Assembly: GCA_036381435.1 (NCBI GenBank)
Contig: DASVCW010000034.1
Span: 1-16,718 of the forward strand
Direction: 5' to 3'
Length of the DNA stretch: 16,718 nt
Origin: Fodinibius sp036381435
GTDB lineage: Bacteria > Bacteroidota > Rhodothermia > Balneolales > Balneolaceae
Shown here: in pieces, positions 6,786-14,410 of the stretch
How positions within the stretch are numbered: position 1 is the first letter of the stretch
How the letters are laid out: each line of letters opens with the position of its first letter
The notes under the pieces: model-generated
Databases searched by the model: none
Seen by the model: only the letters and a program-made list of their open reading frames with translations
What the model was told of the DNA's origin: nothing
Translations under genes and position numbers: made by a program

Positions 6786-8267
6786 ATGAAGAAAAGTATC
6801 ATAAGAGGTATTGAAAAATTTAAAAACCAAAAAGTGCTGGTTATCGGTGAGGCCATGCTCGACAAATTTCTGGTGGGACGTTCGAGCAGGCTTAACCGCG
6901 AAGCTCCCGTTCCCATCGTAGATCTGGAAAGCCAGAACCTTTCACCCGGCGGAGCTTCTAACGCAGCCGTTAATGTGGTCGACCTCGGGGGAAGCGTGAA
7001 TTTTATCTCCGTAATGGGAGATGACCAGGAAGGCAAAGACCTTCGAAAAGCTTTGGGTGAACGAGGGGTAAACACAGGGTCTGTAGTTATTGACAAGACA
7101 AGAAGAACCCTCACCAAACAAAGGGTAATGTCCGGCAATCATATGCTGGTACGTTTTGATCAGGGTGATACCCATGCCCTCGATGAGCAAACAGAAGAAA
7201 AAGTTGCCAGGCTACTTAAAGAGCTGTATCCCAAAAGCGATGCTGTTATCGTTTCTGATTATGGTTATGGGGTGATAACATCCCGCATCATCAAAGTTTT
7301 AAAGAAGCTTCAGCAAGAGCACAAAAAAGTGCTGGTAGTGGATTCTAAATATTTAGACCGGTATAAAGAGATGTCCCCACCGGTGGTAAAACCAAACTAC
7401 AAGGAAGCGGTTAATCTTTTAGGAATCACAAAACCCGCAGAAGCGGGCTACCGGATTGAGCAAATAAAGGGCTACCGCGATAAAATATTTGAACTCACCG
7501 GCGCTCAGGTGGCCGCTGTAACCGTAGATATCGAAGGCAGCATCATTTTTGAAAGAGGTGGCAACACCTACAGAACGCATACCAAACCGGTTGAAAATTC
7601 AAAAGCCGTAGGTGCGGGAGATACCTATACGAGCGCTTTCGCTCTTTCTCTCGGTGCCGGCCTCAACGTGGCTTCGGCAGGAGAGATCGCAGCAGCATCC
7701 GCGACTATTGTAGCCCAGAAAGACGGCACTGCAACATGCACCCAAAAAGAACTACAATTCTTTTTCTCGGTTGATAACAAACATATCAAAAATGAGGTAA
7801 GTCTTAGTCTTCTCATAGACCGCTATAAGGAGCTGGGAAAAAAGATTGTCTTCACCAACGGGTGTTTCGACATTCTTCACAGTGGACATGTCAAATATCT
7901 GAAACAGGCAAAAGAACTCGGGGATGTGCTCGTAATTGGCTTAAACTCCGATTCCAGTATCAAAAGATTAAAAGGTGCCGACAGACCTGTTAATTCTGTT
8001 TCCGACAGACTGCAAGTACTTTCGGCTTTAAGTAGTGTAGATCATATAGTGGTTTTTGATGATGATACACCCATCAACCTCATCAAAAAAATAAAGCCCG
8101 ATATGTTTGTTAAGGGCGGAGATTATACAAAAGACACCTTGCCCGAAGTACCGGCCATAGAAGATATGGGTGGAGAAGTTAAAATAATTCCGCTGGTTCC
8201 GGGCCGTTCAACCACCAAAATACTCGAGAGGTTCGAAAAGGTGGAAAGTTTAAACGGATTGCAATAG
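6786..8267 (+). CDS. hldE: Bifunctional heptose 7-phosphate kinase / heptose 1-phosphate adenylyltransferase
   Basis: A 493-residue two-domain HldE (RfaE), close to the family's usual length. Residues 1 to about 325 are a PfkB/ribokinase-type kinase: VIGEAMLDKFLVG near 19-31, SPGGASNAAVNV, VSDYGYGV, and the catalytic GAGD (276-279) with Asp279. Residues from about 350 are a cytidylyltransferase-like domain: NGCFDILHSGH (358-368) with the HxGH signature at 365-368, and the conserved PGRSTTKIL near the end. It phosphorylates heptose 7-phosphate at C1 and, after GmhB, transfers AMP to give ADP-D-glycero-beta-D-manno-heptose. The ATG follows AGAGAGAG. Only three bases separate its stop from the next GT9 gene, so the producer and a user of ADP-heptose are tightly linked. 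Confidence 0.96.
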   Translation: MKKSIIRGIEKFKNQKVLVIGEAMLDKFLVGRSSRLNREAPVPIVDLESQNLSPGGASNAAVNVVDLGGSVNFISVMGDDQEGKDLRKALGERGVNTGSVVIDKTRRTLTKQRVMSGNHMLVRFDQGDTHALDEQTEEKVARLLKELYPKSDAVIVSDYGYGVITSRIIKVLKKLQQEHKKVLVVDSKYLDRYKEMSPPVVKPNYKEAVNLLGITKPAEAGYRIEQIKGYRDKIFELTGAQVAAVTVDIEGSIIFERGGNTYRTHTKPVENSKAVGAGDTYTSAFALSLGAGLNVASAGEIAAASATIVAQKDGTATCTQKELQFFFSVDNKHIKNEVSLSLLIDRYKELGKKIVFTNGCFDILHSGHVKYLKQAKELGDVLVIGLNSDSSIKRLKGADRPVNSVSDRLQVLSALSSVDHIVVFDDDTPINLIKKIKPDMFVKGGDYTKDTLPEVPAIEDMGGEVKIIPLVPGRSTTKILERFEKVESLNGLQ

Positions 8268-8270
8268 CAT

Positions 8271-9479
8271 ATGAAGAAATATGACTGGAGTAGCTGTAAA
8301 AATATTTTATGCATAAGGCCCGATAACATGGGTGATGTATTGATGACCCAACCGGCAATACGGGCTTTAAAGCAAAGTTTACCGGGAAGGAAAATCACCC
8401 TGCTTACTTCTGAAATGGGAGCTGAAATAGCCGGTAAGCTGCCGGAAGTGGATGATCTAATGGTTTTTGATGTGCCATGGGTACAAACAAAGGCCGAAAA
8501 TAATGACAGCGAAGCTATTTATGGGTTAGTAAACGAGCTTAAGGCAAGAACTTTCGACGCCGCCGCTATCTTTACAAACTACAGCCAAAGTGCCCTGCCC
8601 ACGGCGATGGTCTGTTATCTTGCTGAAATTCCCCGGGTGCTGGCTTACAGCAGGGAAAATCCCTATAAGCTTATCAACAATTGGTTGCCCGACCATGAGC
8701 CCTTCTCATTTCCAGTTCACGGAGTGCAAAGGCAGCTTGATTTAGTATCCGCGACAGGTGCCTGTATTTCCGATAGAAAACTTCATTTAGATGTGCCAAA
8801 AGATATCGAAGATGCTGCTTTAAGAAAGCTTGAAGATGAAGGAATGGATCCCAACACTCCCTGGCTGATTATGCATCCCGGAGTTAGTGAAGACAAAAGA
8901 AAATACCCGGTAGAACTTTACGGGCAAGCGGCCAAACTTCTGGCGGCAGAAGGCTATCAGCTTTTAGTGACCGCTTTAGAATGCGAAAAAGATTTGGCTT
9001 CAGAAGTTGTGCAAATTGCTGGCACGGGAAGCTTTAATCTTGCCGGAAAGTTTTCTCTCGATGATTTCATAGCCCTCATCAACCTGGCCCCGGTTATTGT
9101 TTCTAACAACACGGCATCGGTTCATATCGCCGCTGCCACAGGTACGCCCGTGGTTGATCTTTATGCAAGAACAAATCCCGAACATACCCCCTGGATGGTT
9201 GAAAACCGCGTTTTTTACTTTGATGTGCCTAAAAGCATTCAAAGCAAAAATACCACATTGGTTCACACCACCCCCCGCAAGGGAATGCCGTCTCCCGGGC
9301 CACAGGATATTGTGGTTGCGGTAAGAGAACTGATCGAAGGAGTTCCCTTAGAAAAAAGCGAGATTTCTTTAGAAATGATGAACTGGTCAAATGGAAAAAG
9401 TAACGGTACTCATACCAACTTACAACAGGAGCGACGCTTTAGCAGTAACACTTACGGGTCTTTGCTTTCAGAGTTTTAA
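8271..9479 (+). CDS. Glycosyltransferase family 9 with variant donor loop and overlapping tail
   Basis: A 402-residue GT9 protein. The N-terminus has the conserved Gly21-Asp22 (NMGDVLMTQPAIRAL). The donor half has MHPGVSEDKRKYP (201-213). The loop that normally reads S-N-D-T-G is SNNTASVHIA (278-287), so the conserved Asp is Asn and the Gly is Ala. This may change the donor or lower activity. It diverges more from the two upstream GT9 proteins than they do from each other. The recognisable fold ends near residue 360. The remaining tail is polar, and its last 29 residues are read out of frame from the start of the GT2 gene, an overlap of 89 bases. The ATG is three bases after the hldE stop with no clear ribosome binding site, suggesting coupled translation. 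Confidence 0.87.
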   Translation: MKKYDWSSCKNILCIRPDNMGDVLMTQPAIRALKQSLPGRKITLLTSEMGAEIAGKLPEVDDLMVFDVPWVQTKAENNDSEAIYGLVNELKARTFDAAAIFTNYSQSALPTAMVCYLAEIPRVLAYSRENPYKLINNWLPDHEPFSFPVHGVQRQLDLVSATGACISDRKLHLDVPKDIEDAALRKLEDEGMDPNTPWLIMHPGVSEDKRKYPVELYGQAAKLLAAEGYQLLVTALECEKDLASEVVQIAGTGSFNLAGKFSLDDFIALINLAPVIVSNNTASVHIAAATGTPVVDLYARTNPEHTPWMVENRVFYFDVPKSIQSKNTTLVHTTPRKGMPSPGPQDIVVAVRELIEGVPLEKSEISLEMMNWSNGKSNGTHTNLQQERRFSSNTYGSLLSEF

Positions 9480-10197
9480 AGAATTTAATGTGGTGGTAAG
9501 TGATCAAAGCGATGAGGCGGTTGAAAAACAACCCGGTGTTGCGGCAGTAACCCGTGTTTTAGAACATCACGGTAATAAAGTTACTTTTATAAGAAATCTT
9601 CCCCGCCTTGGAATGGCTCAGCAGCGCCAGTGTTTACTGGATAAAGCTTCGGGTGAATATGTCCTGTTTTTGGATGATGATGTTTTGCTCGAGTCCTGGT
9701 CATTGAAAACAATGGTTGATGTTATAAAAGAAGAAAAATGCGGAATGGCAGGTATGTTCGTTATCGGCCTAAGCTATAAGGATGATGTAAGGCCGCATCA
9801 CCAAAAAGTGGAGTTTTGGGATGGCCCTGTGAAGCCGGAAACCATAAGGCCCGGCACCAAAGAATGGCAACGCGCGTCACTTCACAGCGCGGCCAATGTT
9901 TTACACCTTTCCGAGCGATTAAATGCTACTCCCGATAATCCCCTAAAATATAAAGTAGCCTGGATAGGAGCCTGCAAATTATATAACACAAAGAAATTAA
10001 GAGAAGTAGGTGGATTTAATTTCTGGCGCGAACTGCCCCCCGAACATTCGGGAGAAGATGTAATGGCACAGTTAAAAGTAATCGAAAAATCTGGCGGTTG
10101 TGGTATTTTGCCTTCCGGAGCTTATCACCAGGAATTTGAAACAAAAGTTCCTAACAGGGAGGTGGATGCGTTTAAGGTTTTACTGGAAGGGGAGTAG
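9391..10197 (+). CDS. Glycosyltransferase family 2
   Basis: A 268-residue GT2 (GT-A fold) protein. The first strand starts at once (VTVLIPTYNRSDAL, 4-17), which makes the ATG at 9391 the natural start although it lies inside the preceding GT9 gene and lacks a clear Shine-Dalgarno. The metal-binding triad is FLDDDVLLE (Asp95-97), preceded by MAQQRQCLLDKASGEYVLF. WIGACKLYNTKKLREVGGF (191-209) and HSGEDVMAQ (Glu222-Asp223) form the acceptor and catalytic region, followed by His246. No membrane helices, so it is probably cytoplasmic or peripheral. As the last gene of the heptose cluster it probably adds another core or surface sugar; the substrate is not readable. A hairpin with a T-run follows the stop. 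Confidence 0.88.
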   Translation: MEKVTVLIPTYNRSDALAVTLTGLCFQSFKEFNVVVSDQSDEAVEKQPGVAAVTRVLEHHGNKVTFIRNLPRLGMAQQRQCLLDKASGEYVLFLDDDVLLESWSLKTMVDVIKEEKCGMAGMFVIGLSYKDDVRPHHQKVEFWDGPVKPETIRPGTKEWQRASLHSAANVLHLSERLNATPDNPLKYKVAWIGACKLYNTKKLREVGGFNFWRELPPEHSGEDVMAQLKVIEKSGGCGILPSGAYHQEFETKVPNREVDAFKVLLEGE

Positions 10198-10225
10198 CTG
10201 GAAACTGTGAATTTTGAACTTGTAG

Positions 10226-10258
10226 AGCGAAATGCTACTTCGCTTTGATCCCCTTTTT
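10226..10258 (+). terminator. Possible intrinsic terminator of the heptose operon
   Basis: AGCGAA (10226-10231) pairs with TTCGCT (10239-10244) around a 7-nt loop, and a run of five T ends the element at 10254-10258, about nine bases after the stem. The stem is short and the gap to the T-run is longer than ideal, so confidence is modest. It lies between the converging GT2 and membrane-protein genes, where a terminator is expected, and touches the stop codon of the latter. Confidence 0.4.
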
Positions 10259-10833
10259 CAGGAAAAGAAGTTTTTCTTCAATCCCCAGCGGAGAAAAGGA
10301 ATTGCAAGCAGCGCTCCTATGCTGTCGGCAATCAGATCCGAAATTTCATCATTAACCGACTGCGATGGCTGGCTAAACAGGACATAACCAAGCCATTCGA
10401 TAATCTCCCAGAGCGCTCCCAGGGCTATTCCGAGTGAAACTACAGCTAACACCGAAACCCAGAAATCTTGTCTTAACAGAGACAGGTTAGAGCGGTAACC
10501 AAACCAGACGGCCACAAGTACCGCCCCAAGTGTGCCAAGGGCATGTGCAACCTCATCATAACCGGGGACTTGAGTAAACAAATTCCAGGCCCACCCGCCC
10601 GCATTGATCCCCATGGTGAAAGAAAGAAGTGCATTAAAGGCAGCCGGAACGGTGTTTTGGGCTTTTAAATAAACGGCAAGGGCAAGGGTAAATCCACCGA
10701 GAATCAGCGCCTTATGCCATCCCTGTACAACAACTGTAACGGCCGAAAGAATAGCCAGTAGAACAATTAAAGCCAGTGATATGAAGTGGTATCCGCTCCA
10801 CTCTACGTGATGATACGACTTGTTCTCGTTCAT
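10258..10833 (-). CDS. Small multipass membrane protein, possibly DUF2238/YjdF-like
   Basis: A 191-residue protein with about five to six hydrophobic segments (roughly 15-37, 40-57, 62-85, 96-113, 124-141, 164-181), so an integral inner-membrane protein. Charged residues sit inside or beside helices in a pattern I associate with YjdF/DUF2238 proteins: YDEVAHALG (Asp93, His97), GALWEIIEW (Glu143, Glu146) and DEISDLIADSIGALLA (Asp162 to Asp170). Such buried Asp/Glu/His could bind metal or carry out chemistry, but the family's function is unknown to me. VanZ-like proteins are an alternative. It is a single gene converging on the heptose operon, with no clear Shine-Dalgarno and an A/T-rich leader. 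Nothing ties it to lipopolysaccharide synthesis. Confidence 0.72.
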   Translation of the reverse strand: MNENKSYHHVEWSGYHFISLALIVLLAILSAVTVVVQGWHKALILGGFTLALAVYLKAQNTVPAAFNALLSFTMGINAGGWAWNLFTQVPGYDEVAHALGTLGAVLVAVWFGYRSNLSLLRQDFWVSVLAVVSLGIALGALWEIIEWLGYVLFSQPSQSVNDEISDLIADSIGALLAIPFLRWGLKKNFFS

Positions 10834-11247
10834 TTTTAAATTTTTTGACTGATGCTATAACCCAATACAAAAAGATCCTGATGAATCGATTAAAAAAGAG
10901 TAGCATTATTGAGCGGTTGCAAAAAGAGCATGAACAATGGTTTCGGGCTAAGTAAAATAGTCACTACTCATTTAGATAAGCAATCATGTCCGTTCACCGT
11001 TCCATGAATTTCTAAGCGAAGAAGCCGGATGAATTCCAAAAGATTGGCCAGAGTGAATTATCTGCTTCTTATTCATTAATTAAATCAGATATAATCTGAA
11101 GCCTTCGGTTTTACTTCATCGGCAATTGGTAGTTTTGATGCCAGTTCACTTCAGATTCCTTCGCTAAACGCTTCAGAATGGGCACCCCTCCCGGGATAAC
11201 GTTCTCAATTCAGAGTTTTACATTTGATTCCCGCATCCCTGCGCTAC
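10834..11247. other. 414-bp spacer without a convincing gene
   Basis: This lies upstream of the membrane-protein gene and downstream of recG, both on the - strand. It should hold the promoter of the former and the end of the recG transcript, but I see no strong hairpin with a T-run. A 24-codon + strand frame (10881-10955, MNRLKKSSIIERLQKEHEQW...) is helix-like but too short to support. On the - strand, 11111-11191 reads GGVPILKRLAKESEVNWHQN... to a stop without a good start, and could be a decayed gene. Small inverted repeats exist: TCAGAT/ATCTGA (11085-11090, 11094-11099) and AATCTGAAG/CTTCAGATT (11093-11101, 11149-11157). Confidence 0.5.
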
Positions 11248-13314
11248 TCACCCCATTCCAAAAAAGCGGCTTCTCTCTTTAAAATAAGGCAGAAACACCT
11301 TCTTAAGCTCTTGATGATCGGCTTGCTGTAAATCAGGATCGTCTTTTAAAAGCTTCTGCGCCTCCGCTTTAGACTGCTGTAAAACCCACTGGTCTTCTAC
11401 GATATCGGCTACTTTGAATTCAGGGAGACCGCTTTGTTTAGTTCCCAGAAAATCACCGGGACCCCGCAACTCAAGGTCGGCTTCCGCAATTTCAAATCCG
11501 TCATTCGTTTCAGCCATTTTTCGCAGGCGGAACCGCGCTTCCTTGCTCACTTTTTGTCCGTAAATTAAGATGCAATAGCTTTGGCGTTCACCCCGGCCGA
11601 TACGTCCCCGCAACTGGTGAAGTTGTGAAAGTCCAAACCGTTCGGCATGCTCTACAATCATAATGCTGGCATTGGAGACATCAACTCCCACCTCGATCAC
11701 TGTAGTCGAGACCAGCACCTGGATTTCATTGTCAATAAATTGCTGCATTACTGCATCTTTCTCTTCGGACTTCATCCGTCCGTGCAGTAGTCCTACCTCG
11801 TAATCTGAAAATCGCTTTTTAAGATTTTCAAATCCCGCCGTGGCATCTTTGAGATCCACTTTCTCCGATTCCTCCACCAACGGGTATACCACATATGCTT
11901 GTCCGCCTTTGGCAAGTTCTTCTCCCACAAATTTATAAATATCCGGATGCTTTGATTCGGCACGCACCGCTGTTTTCACAGGCTTTCGCCCCCCGGGCAG
12001 CCCTTTGATAACGGAAATGTCCAAATCGCTGTACAAAGTCATGGCCAGTGAACGGGGGATGGGGGTGGCGGACATCACCAGGACATGGGGATGAGATCCT
12101 TTTTCGAGAATCTCGGCGCGTTGTTTCACTCCGAACCGGTGCTGCTCATCAATCACTGCCAGACCGAGATTATGAAATCTAACTTCATCCTGAATCACGG
12201 CATGGGTTCCTACCACAATTTCACAATTGCCGCCTTCGATATCTGTGAGGATATCAGTCCGCAAACTGTTTTTTTGATTTCCCACAAGCAGGCGAACGTT
12301 GATATCCAAAGGCTCAAGAAAATTGGAGAGTGTCCGGTAGTGTTGTTCGGCCAGAATTTCGGTGGGAGCCATGAACGCCGCTTGATAGCCGTTGTCGAGA
12401 GCCATCAAAATAGCTCCGATGGCCACGATCGTTTTTCCCGAGCCCACATCACCCTGAATGAGCCGGTTCATTTGATTGCCGGAACGTACGTCCTTTTTAA
12501 TATCTGAAAGCGCTGATTTTTGGCCGGTTGTGAGCTCAAAAGGCAAGTGTTCTCTGAAAAAGCGCTGCGTTAAATCACCCGGGTTTAAAAGAGGTCCCAT
12601 GTGTTTTTCAATCACATGCTGTTTGATTTTTGCCACACTCAGCTGGAACAGGAAAAGCTCTTCAAACTTAAAACGTTCAAAAGCTTTTTTATATTCAGCA
12701 GCCGAGTTGGGAAAATGAATCATCCGGTAGGCATCATATCGCCCGGGCAGTTGCTGGCTCTTGAGCACATCAGCGGGAATGAATTCGGGTGGATGGTCAT
12801 TCTTTAATATAATTTTTTGCCATTGATGAATAACGCGGCTTGTTATATGAGCTTTGGAAAACGATTTATTACCGGGATAAACGGGGACAATGCGGGTAAA
12901 ATCTTCTACATCGGATGAATCACTGATTTTGTCTACTTCAGGATGAGCCATCGACATATACTGCCCGTATTGTTTGGGCTTTCCGAAAAAGGCAACTAAC
13001 TCGCCTTCCGAAAACCTGCCTTTCATATAGCTGACTCCCTTGAACCAAACACCTTTTAAAGAAGCAGTATCATCCTGAATGATGACTTCCAGCCGTTTTT
13101 TTCTGCCATACCCTTGCTGTTGAATCTTCTTTACTCTTCCTACTACGGTGACTTCTTCTGCGTTATTTCTTAACTGCCGAATGGGTAATACAGTTGTTCG
13201 GTCGATATAACGATGTGGAAGCAAGTTCAGCAGGTTCAGAATGTTGCTTATTCCGCTCTCATTAAGCGCTCTTAATCGTTTACTGCCAAGCTTGGGAAGA
13301 CCGGATAATTTCAA
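11248..13314 (-). CDS. recG: ATP-dependent DNA helicase RecG
   Basis: A 688-residue full-length RecG. Residues 1 to about 160 hold the helix-hairpin-like start (LPKLGSKRLRALNESGI) and the OB-fold wedge domain that contacts branched DNA. The helicase motifs follow: Walker A GDVGSGKT (288-295), APTEILAEQH, motif II DEQH (389-392), SATPIPRSLA (415-424), and motif VI QLHQLRGRIGRGER. The C-terminal TRG region EADLELRGPGDFLGTKQSG is complete. It remodels stalled replication forks and Holliday junctions. The start codon is TTG (13314-13312); no ATG or GTG lies in frame nearby upstream, and the protein there begins just before the conserved N-terminal helices. No Shine-Dalgarno is visible. It is divergent from rpsL and not functionally linked to the neighbouring clusters. 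Confidence 0.96.
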   Translation of the reverse strand: MKLSGLPKLGSKRLRALNESGISNILNLLNLLPHRYIDRTTVLPIRQLRNNAEEVTVVGRVKKIQQQGYGRKKRLEVIIQDDTASLKGVWFKGVSYMKGRFSEGELVAFFGKPKQYGQYMSMAHPEVDKISDSSDVEDFTRIVPVYPGNKSFSKAHITSRVIHQWQKIILKNDHPPEFIPADVLKSQQLPGRYDAYRMIHFPNSAAEYKKAFERFKFEELFLFQLSVAKIKQHVIEKHMGPLLNPGDLTQRFFREHLPFELTTGQKSALSDIKKDVRSGNQMNRLIQGDVGSGKTIVAIGAILMALDNGYQAAFMAPTEILAEQHYRTLSNFLEPLDINVRLLVGNQKNSLRTDILTDIEGGNCEIVVGTHAVIQDEVRFHNLGLAVIDEQHRFGVKQRAEILEKGSHPHVLVMSATPIPRSLAMTLYSDLDISVIKGLPGGRKPVKTAVRAESKHPDIYKFVGEELAKGGQAYVVYPLVEESEKVDLKDATAGFENLKKRFSDYEVGLLHGRMKSEEKDAVMQQFIDNEIQVLVSTTVIEVGVDVSNASIMIVEHAERFGLSQLHQLRGRIGRGERQSYCILIYGQKVSKEARFRLRKMAETNDGFEIAEADLELRGPGDFLGTKQSGLPEFKVADIVEDQWVLQQSKAEAQKLLKDDPDLQQADHQELKKVFLPYFKERSRFFGMG

Positions 13315-13508
13315 AATAGATATATTGATATATAATTGAATACTAATTAATTCAACCGCTTTTATCGCCTTTTCAGGGCACTGCCTAAAGAAATGAATGT
13401 CTGAGCAAAAAAAGAAAATATATTACTACTTTTTGTTTGCATAAGTGGTGGTAAAATCCGTATCATTGGCAACTCTTGACCGAAAAAATCAATTAAGCGT
13501 TTAAAACC
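13315..13508. promoter_or_regulatory. Divergent recG / str-operon promoter region
   Basis: This A/T-rich 194-bp spacer must carry promoters for recG (leftward) and the str operon (rightward). For recG, a sigma-70-like pair on the - strand is TTGAAT (13355-13350), a 17-bp spacer and TATATC (13332-13327), which would give a very short leader before the TTG start. For rpsL, a weak candidate -10 is TAAAAT (13452-13457) with TTTTTG (13430-13435) 16 bp upstream. Bacteroidota-type sigma factors use other consensuses, so both are tentative. Direction of the flanking genes is the firm evidence. Confidence 0.35.
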
Positions 13509-13877
13509 GTGCCTACAATACAACAACTTATTCGTAACGGCAGAAAAAGCAAGCGGAAGAAAACATCTTCGCCTGCCCTGGAAAATTGTCCACAGAAACG
13601 CGGTGTATGTATCCGAGTTTACACTACTACGCCTAAAAAGCCAAATTCGGCTTTGCGTAAAGTTGCTCGTGTCCGTCTGACTAACGGTTATGAGGTTACA
13701 GCTTATATACCCGGAGAGGGACACAATCTCCAGGAGCACAGCATTGTGCTGGTGCGTGGCGGACAGATTAAGGATTTACCCGGTGTTCGCTATCACATCG
13801 TTCGTGGAACCCTCGATACCGCCGGAGTTGATGACCGTAAACAGGGCCGCAGCCACTATGGAACCAAAAAGCCCTAA
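13509..13877 (+). CDS. rpsL: 30S ribosomal protein S12
   Basis: A 122-residue S12 of normal length with a GTG start; the protein opens with the family's usual (M)PTIQQLIRNGR. Hallmark segments are CPQKRGVCIRVYTTTPKKPNSALRK, RLTNGYEVTAYIPGEGHNLQEHS and KDLPGVRYHIVRG (quoted as separate landmarks). Lys43 and Lys88, where most streptomycin-resistance changes occur, are wild type, as is the Asp89 that is often methylthiolated. Residue 86, Arg in E. coli, is Gln here. S12 sits at the decoding centre and monitors codon-anticodon pairing. It is first gene of the str operon, with no Shine-Dalgarno upstream, 37 bases before rpsG. Confidence 0.98.
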   Translation: MPTIQQLIRNGRKSKRKKTSSPALENCPQKRGVCIRVYTTTPKKPNSALRKVARVRLTNGYEVTAYIPGEGHNLQEHSIVLVRGGQIKDLPGVRYHIVRGTLDTAGVDDRKQGRSHYGTKKP

Positions 13878-13914
13878 GTAATAATTGTTGAGTAGGAATT
13901 AAATTGCTAAGAAT

Positions 13915-14382
13915 ATGAGAAGAAAGACAGCAGAAAAGCGCGATGTACAGCCCGATCCCGTATTCCACGATAAGTTGATCACCCGTTTTGTGAATAATTT
14001 GATGCGGGACGGTAAGAAAAATGTCGCCAGAAAGATTTTATATCAGGCATTTGAAATAGTTGAAGAAAAAACCGGCGAAACGGGCATGGATGTATTCAAA
14101 AGTGCACTCGAAAATGTAACGCCGGTAGTTGAGGTTCGTTCACGTCGTGTTGGAGGTTCAACTTATCAGGTGCCTGTTGAGGTTCGTCCTGATCGTGGAA
14201 CCGCTCTTGGAATGCGGTGGTTGATTCAGGCATCTTCCGGTCGAAATGATAAGTCAATGGCCCGCCGATTATCCCGCGAGTTGTTGGATGCCGCTAATAA
14301 TGAAGGCGGCGCGGTGAGAAAGAAAGATGAAGTTCACCGCATGGCAGAAGCTAATAAAGCATTTGCCCACTTTAGATTCTAA
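13915..14382 (+). CDS. rpsG: 30S ribosomal protein S7
   Basis: A 155-residue S7, the normal bacterial length. Landmarks are LMRDGKKNVARKILYQAF, ENVTPVVEVRSRRVGG, STYQVPVEVRPDR, DKSMARRLSRELLDAA, and the ending VHRMAEANKAFAHFRF. S7 nucleates assembly of the 30S head by binding the 3' domain of 16S rRNA and contacts the E-site tRNA. In E. coli it represses its own operon by binding a structured rpsL-rpsG spacer; here that spacer is only 37 bases, so that mechanism may be absent or different. The ATG is preceded by A/T-rich sequence with no Shine-Dalgarno. fusA follows after 28 bases. Confidence 0.98.
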   Translation: MRRKTAEKRDVQPDPVFHDKLITRFVNNLMRDGKKNVARKILYQAFEIVEEKTGETGMDVFKSALENVTPVVEVRSRRVGGSTYQVPVEVRPDRGTALGMRWLIQASSGRNDKSMARRLSRELLDAANNEGGAVRKKDEVHRMAEANKAFAHFRF

Positions 14383-14410
14383 ACCGATTTAAGAGATTTA
14401 ATTTATAGCA

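Noticed and set aside
10881..10955. 24-codon + strand frame as a small gene
   Set aside because: Helix-like composition, but too short, with no supporting context or recognisable family.
12085..12507. 140-codon + strand frame within recG
   Set aside because: It is antisense to conserved RecG helicase motifs and shows no protein-like features.
13362..13739. 125-codon - strand frame across the recG/rpsL spacer and rpsL
   Set aside because: It is antisense to conserved S12 codons and lacks any recognisable fold.
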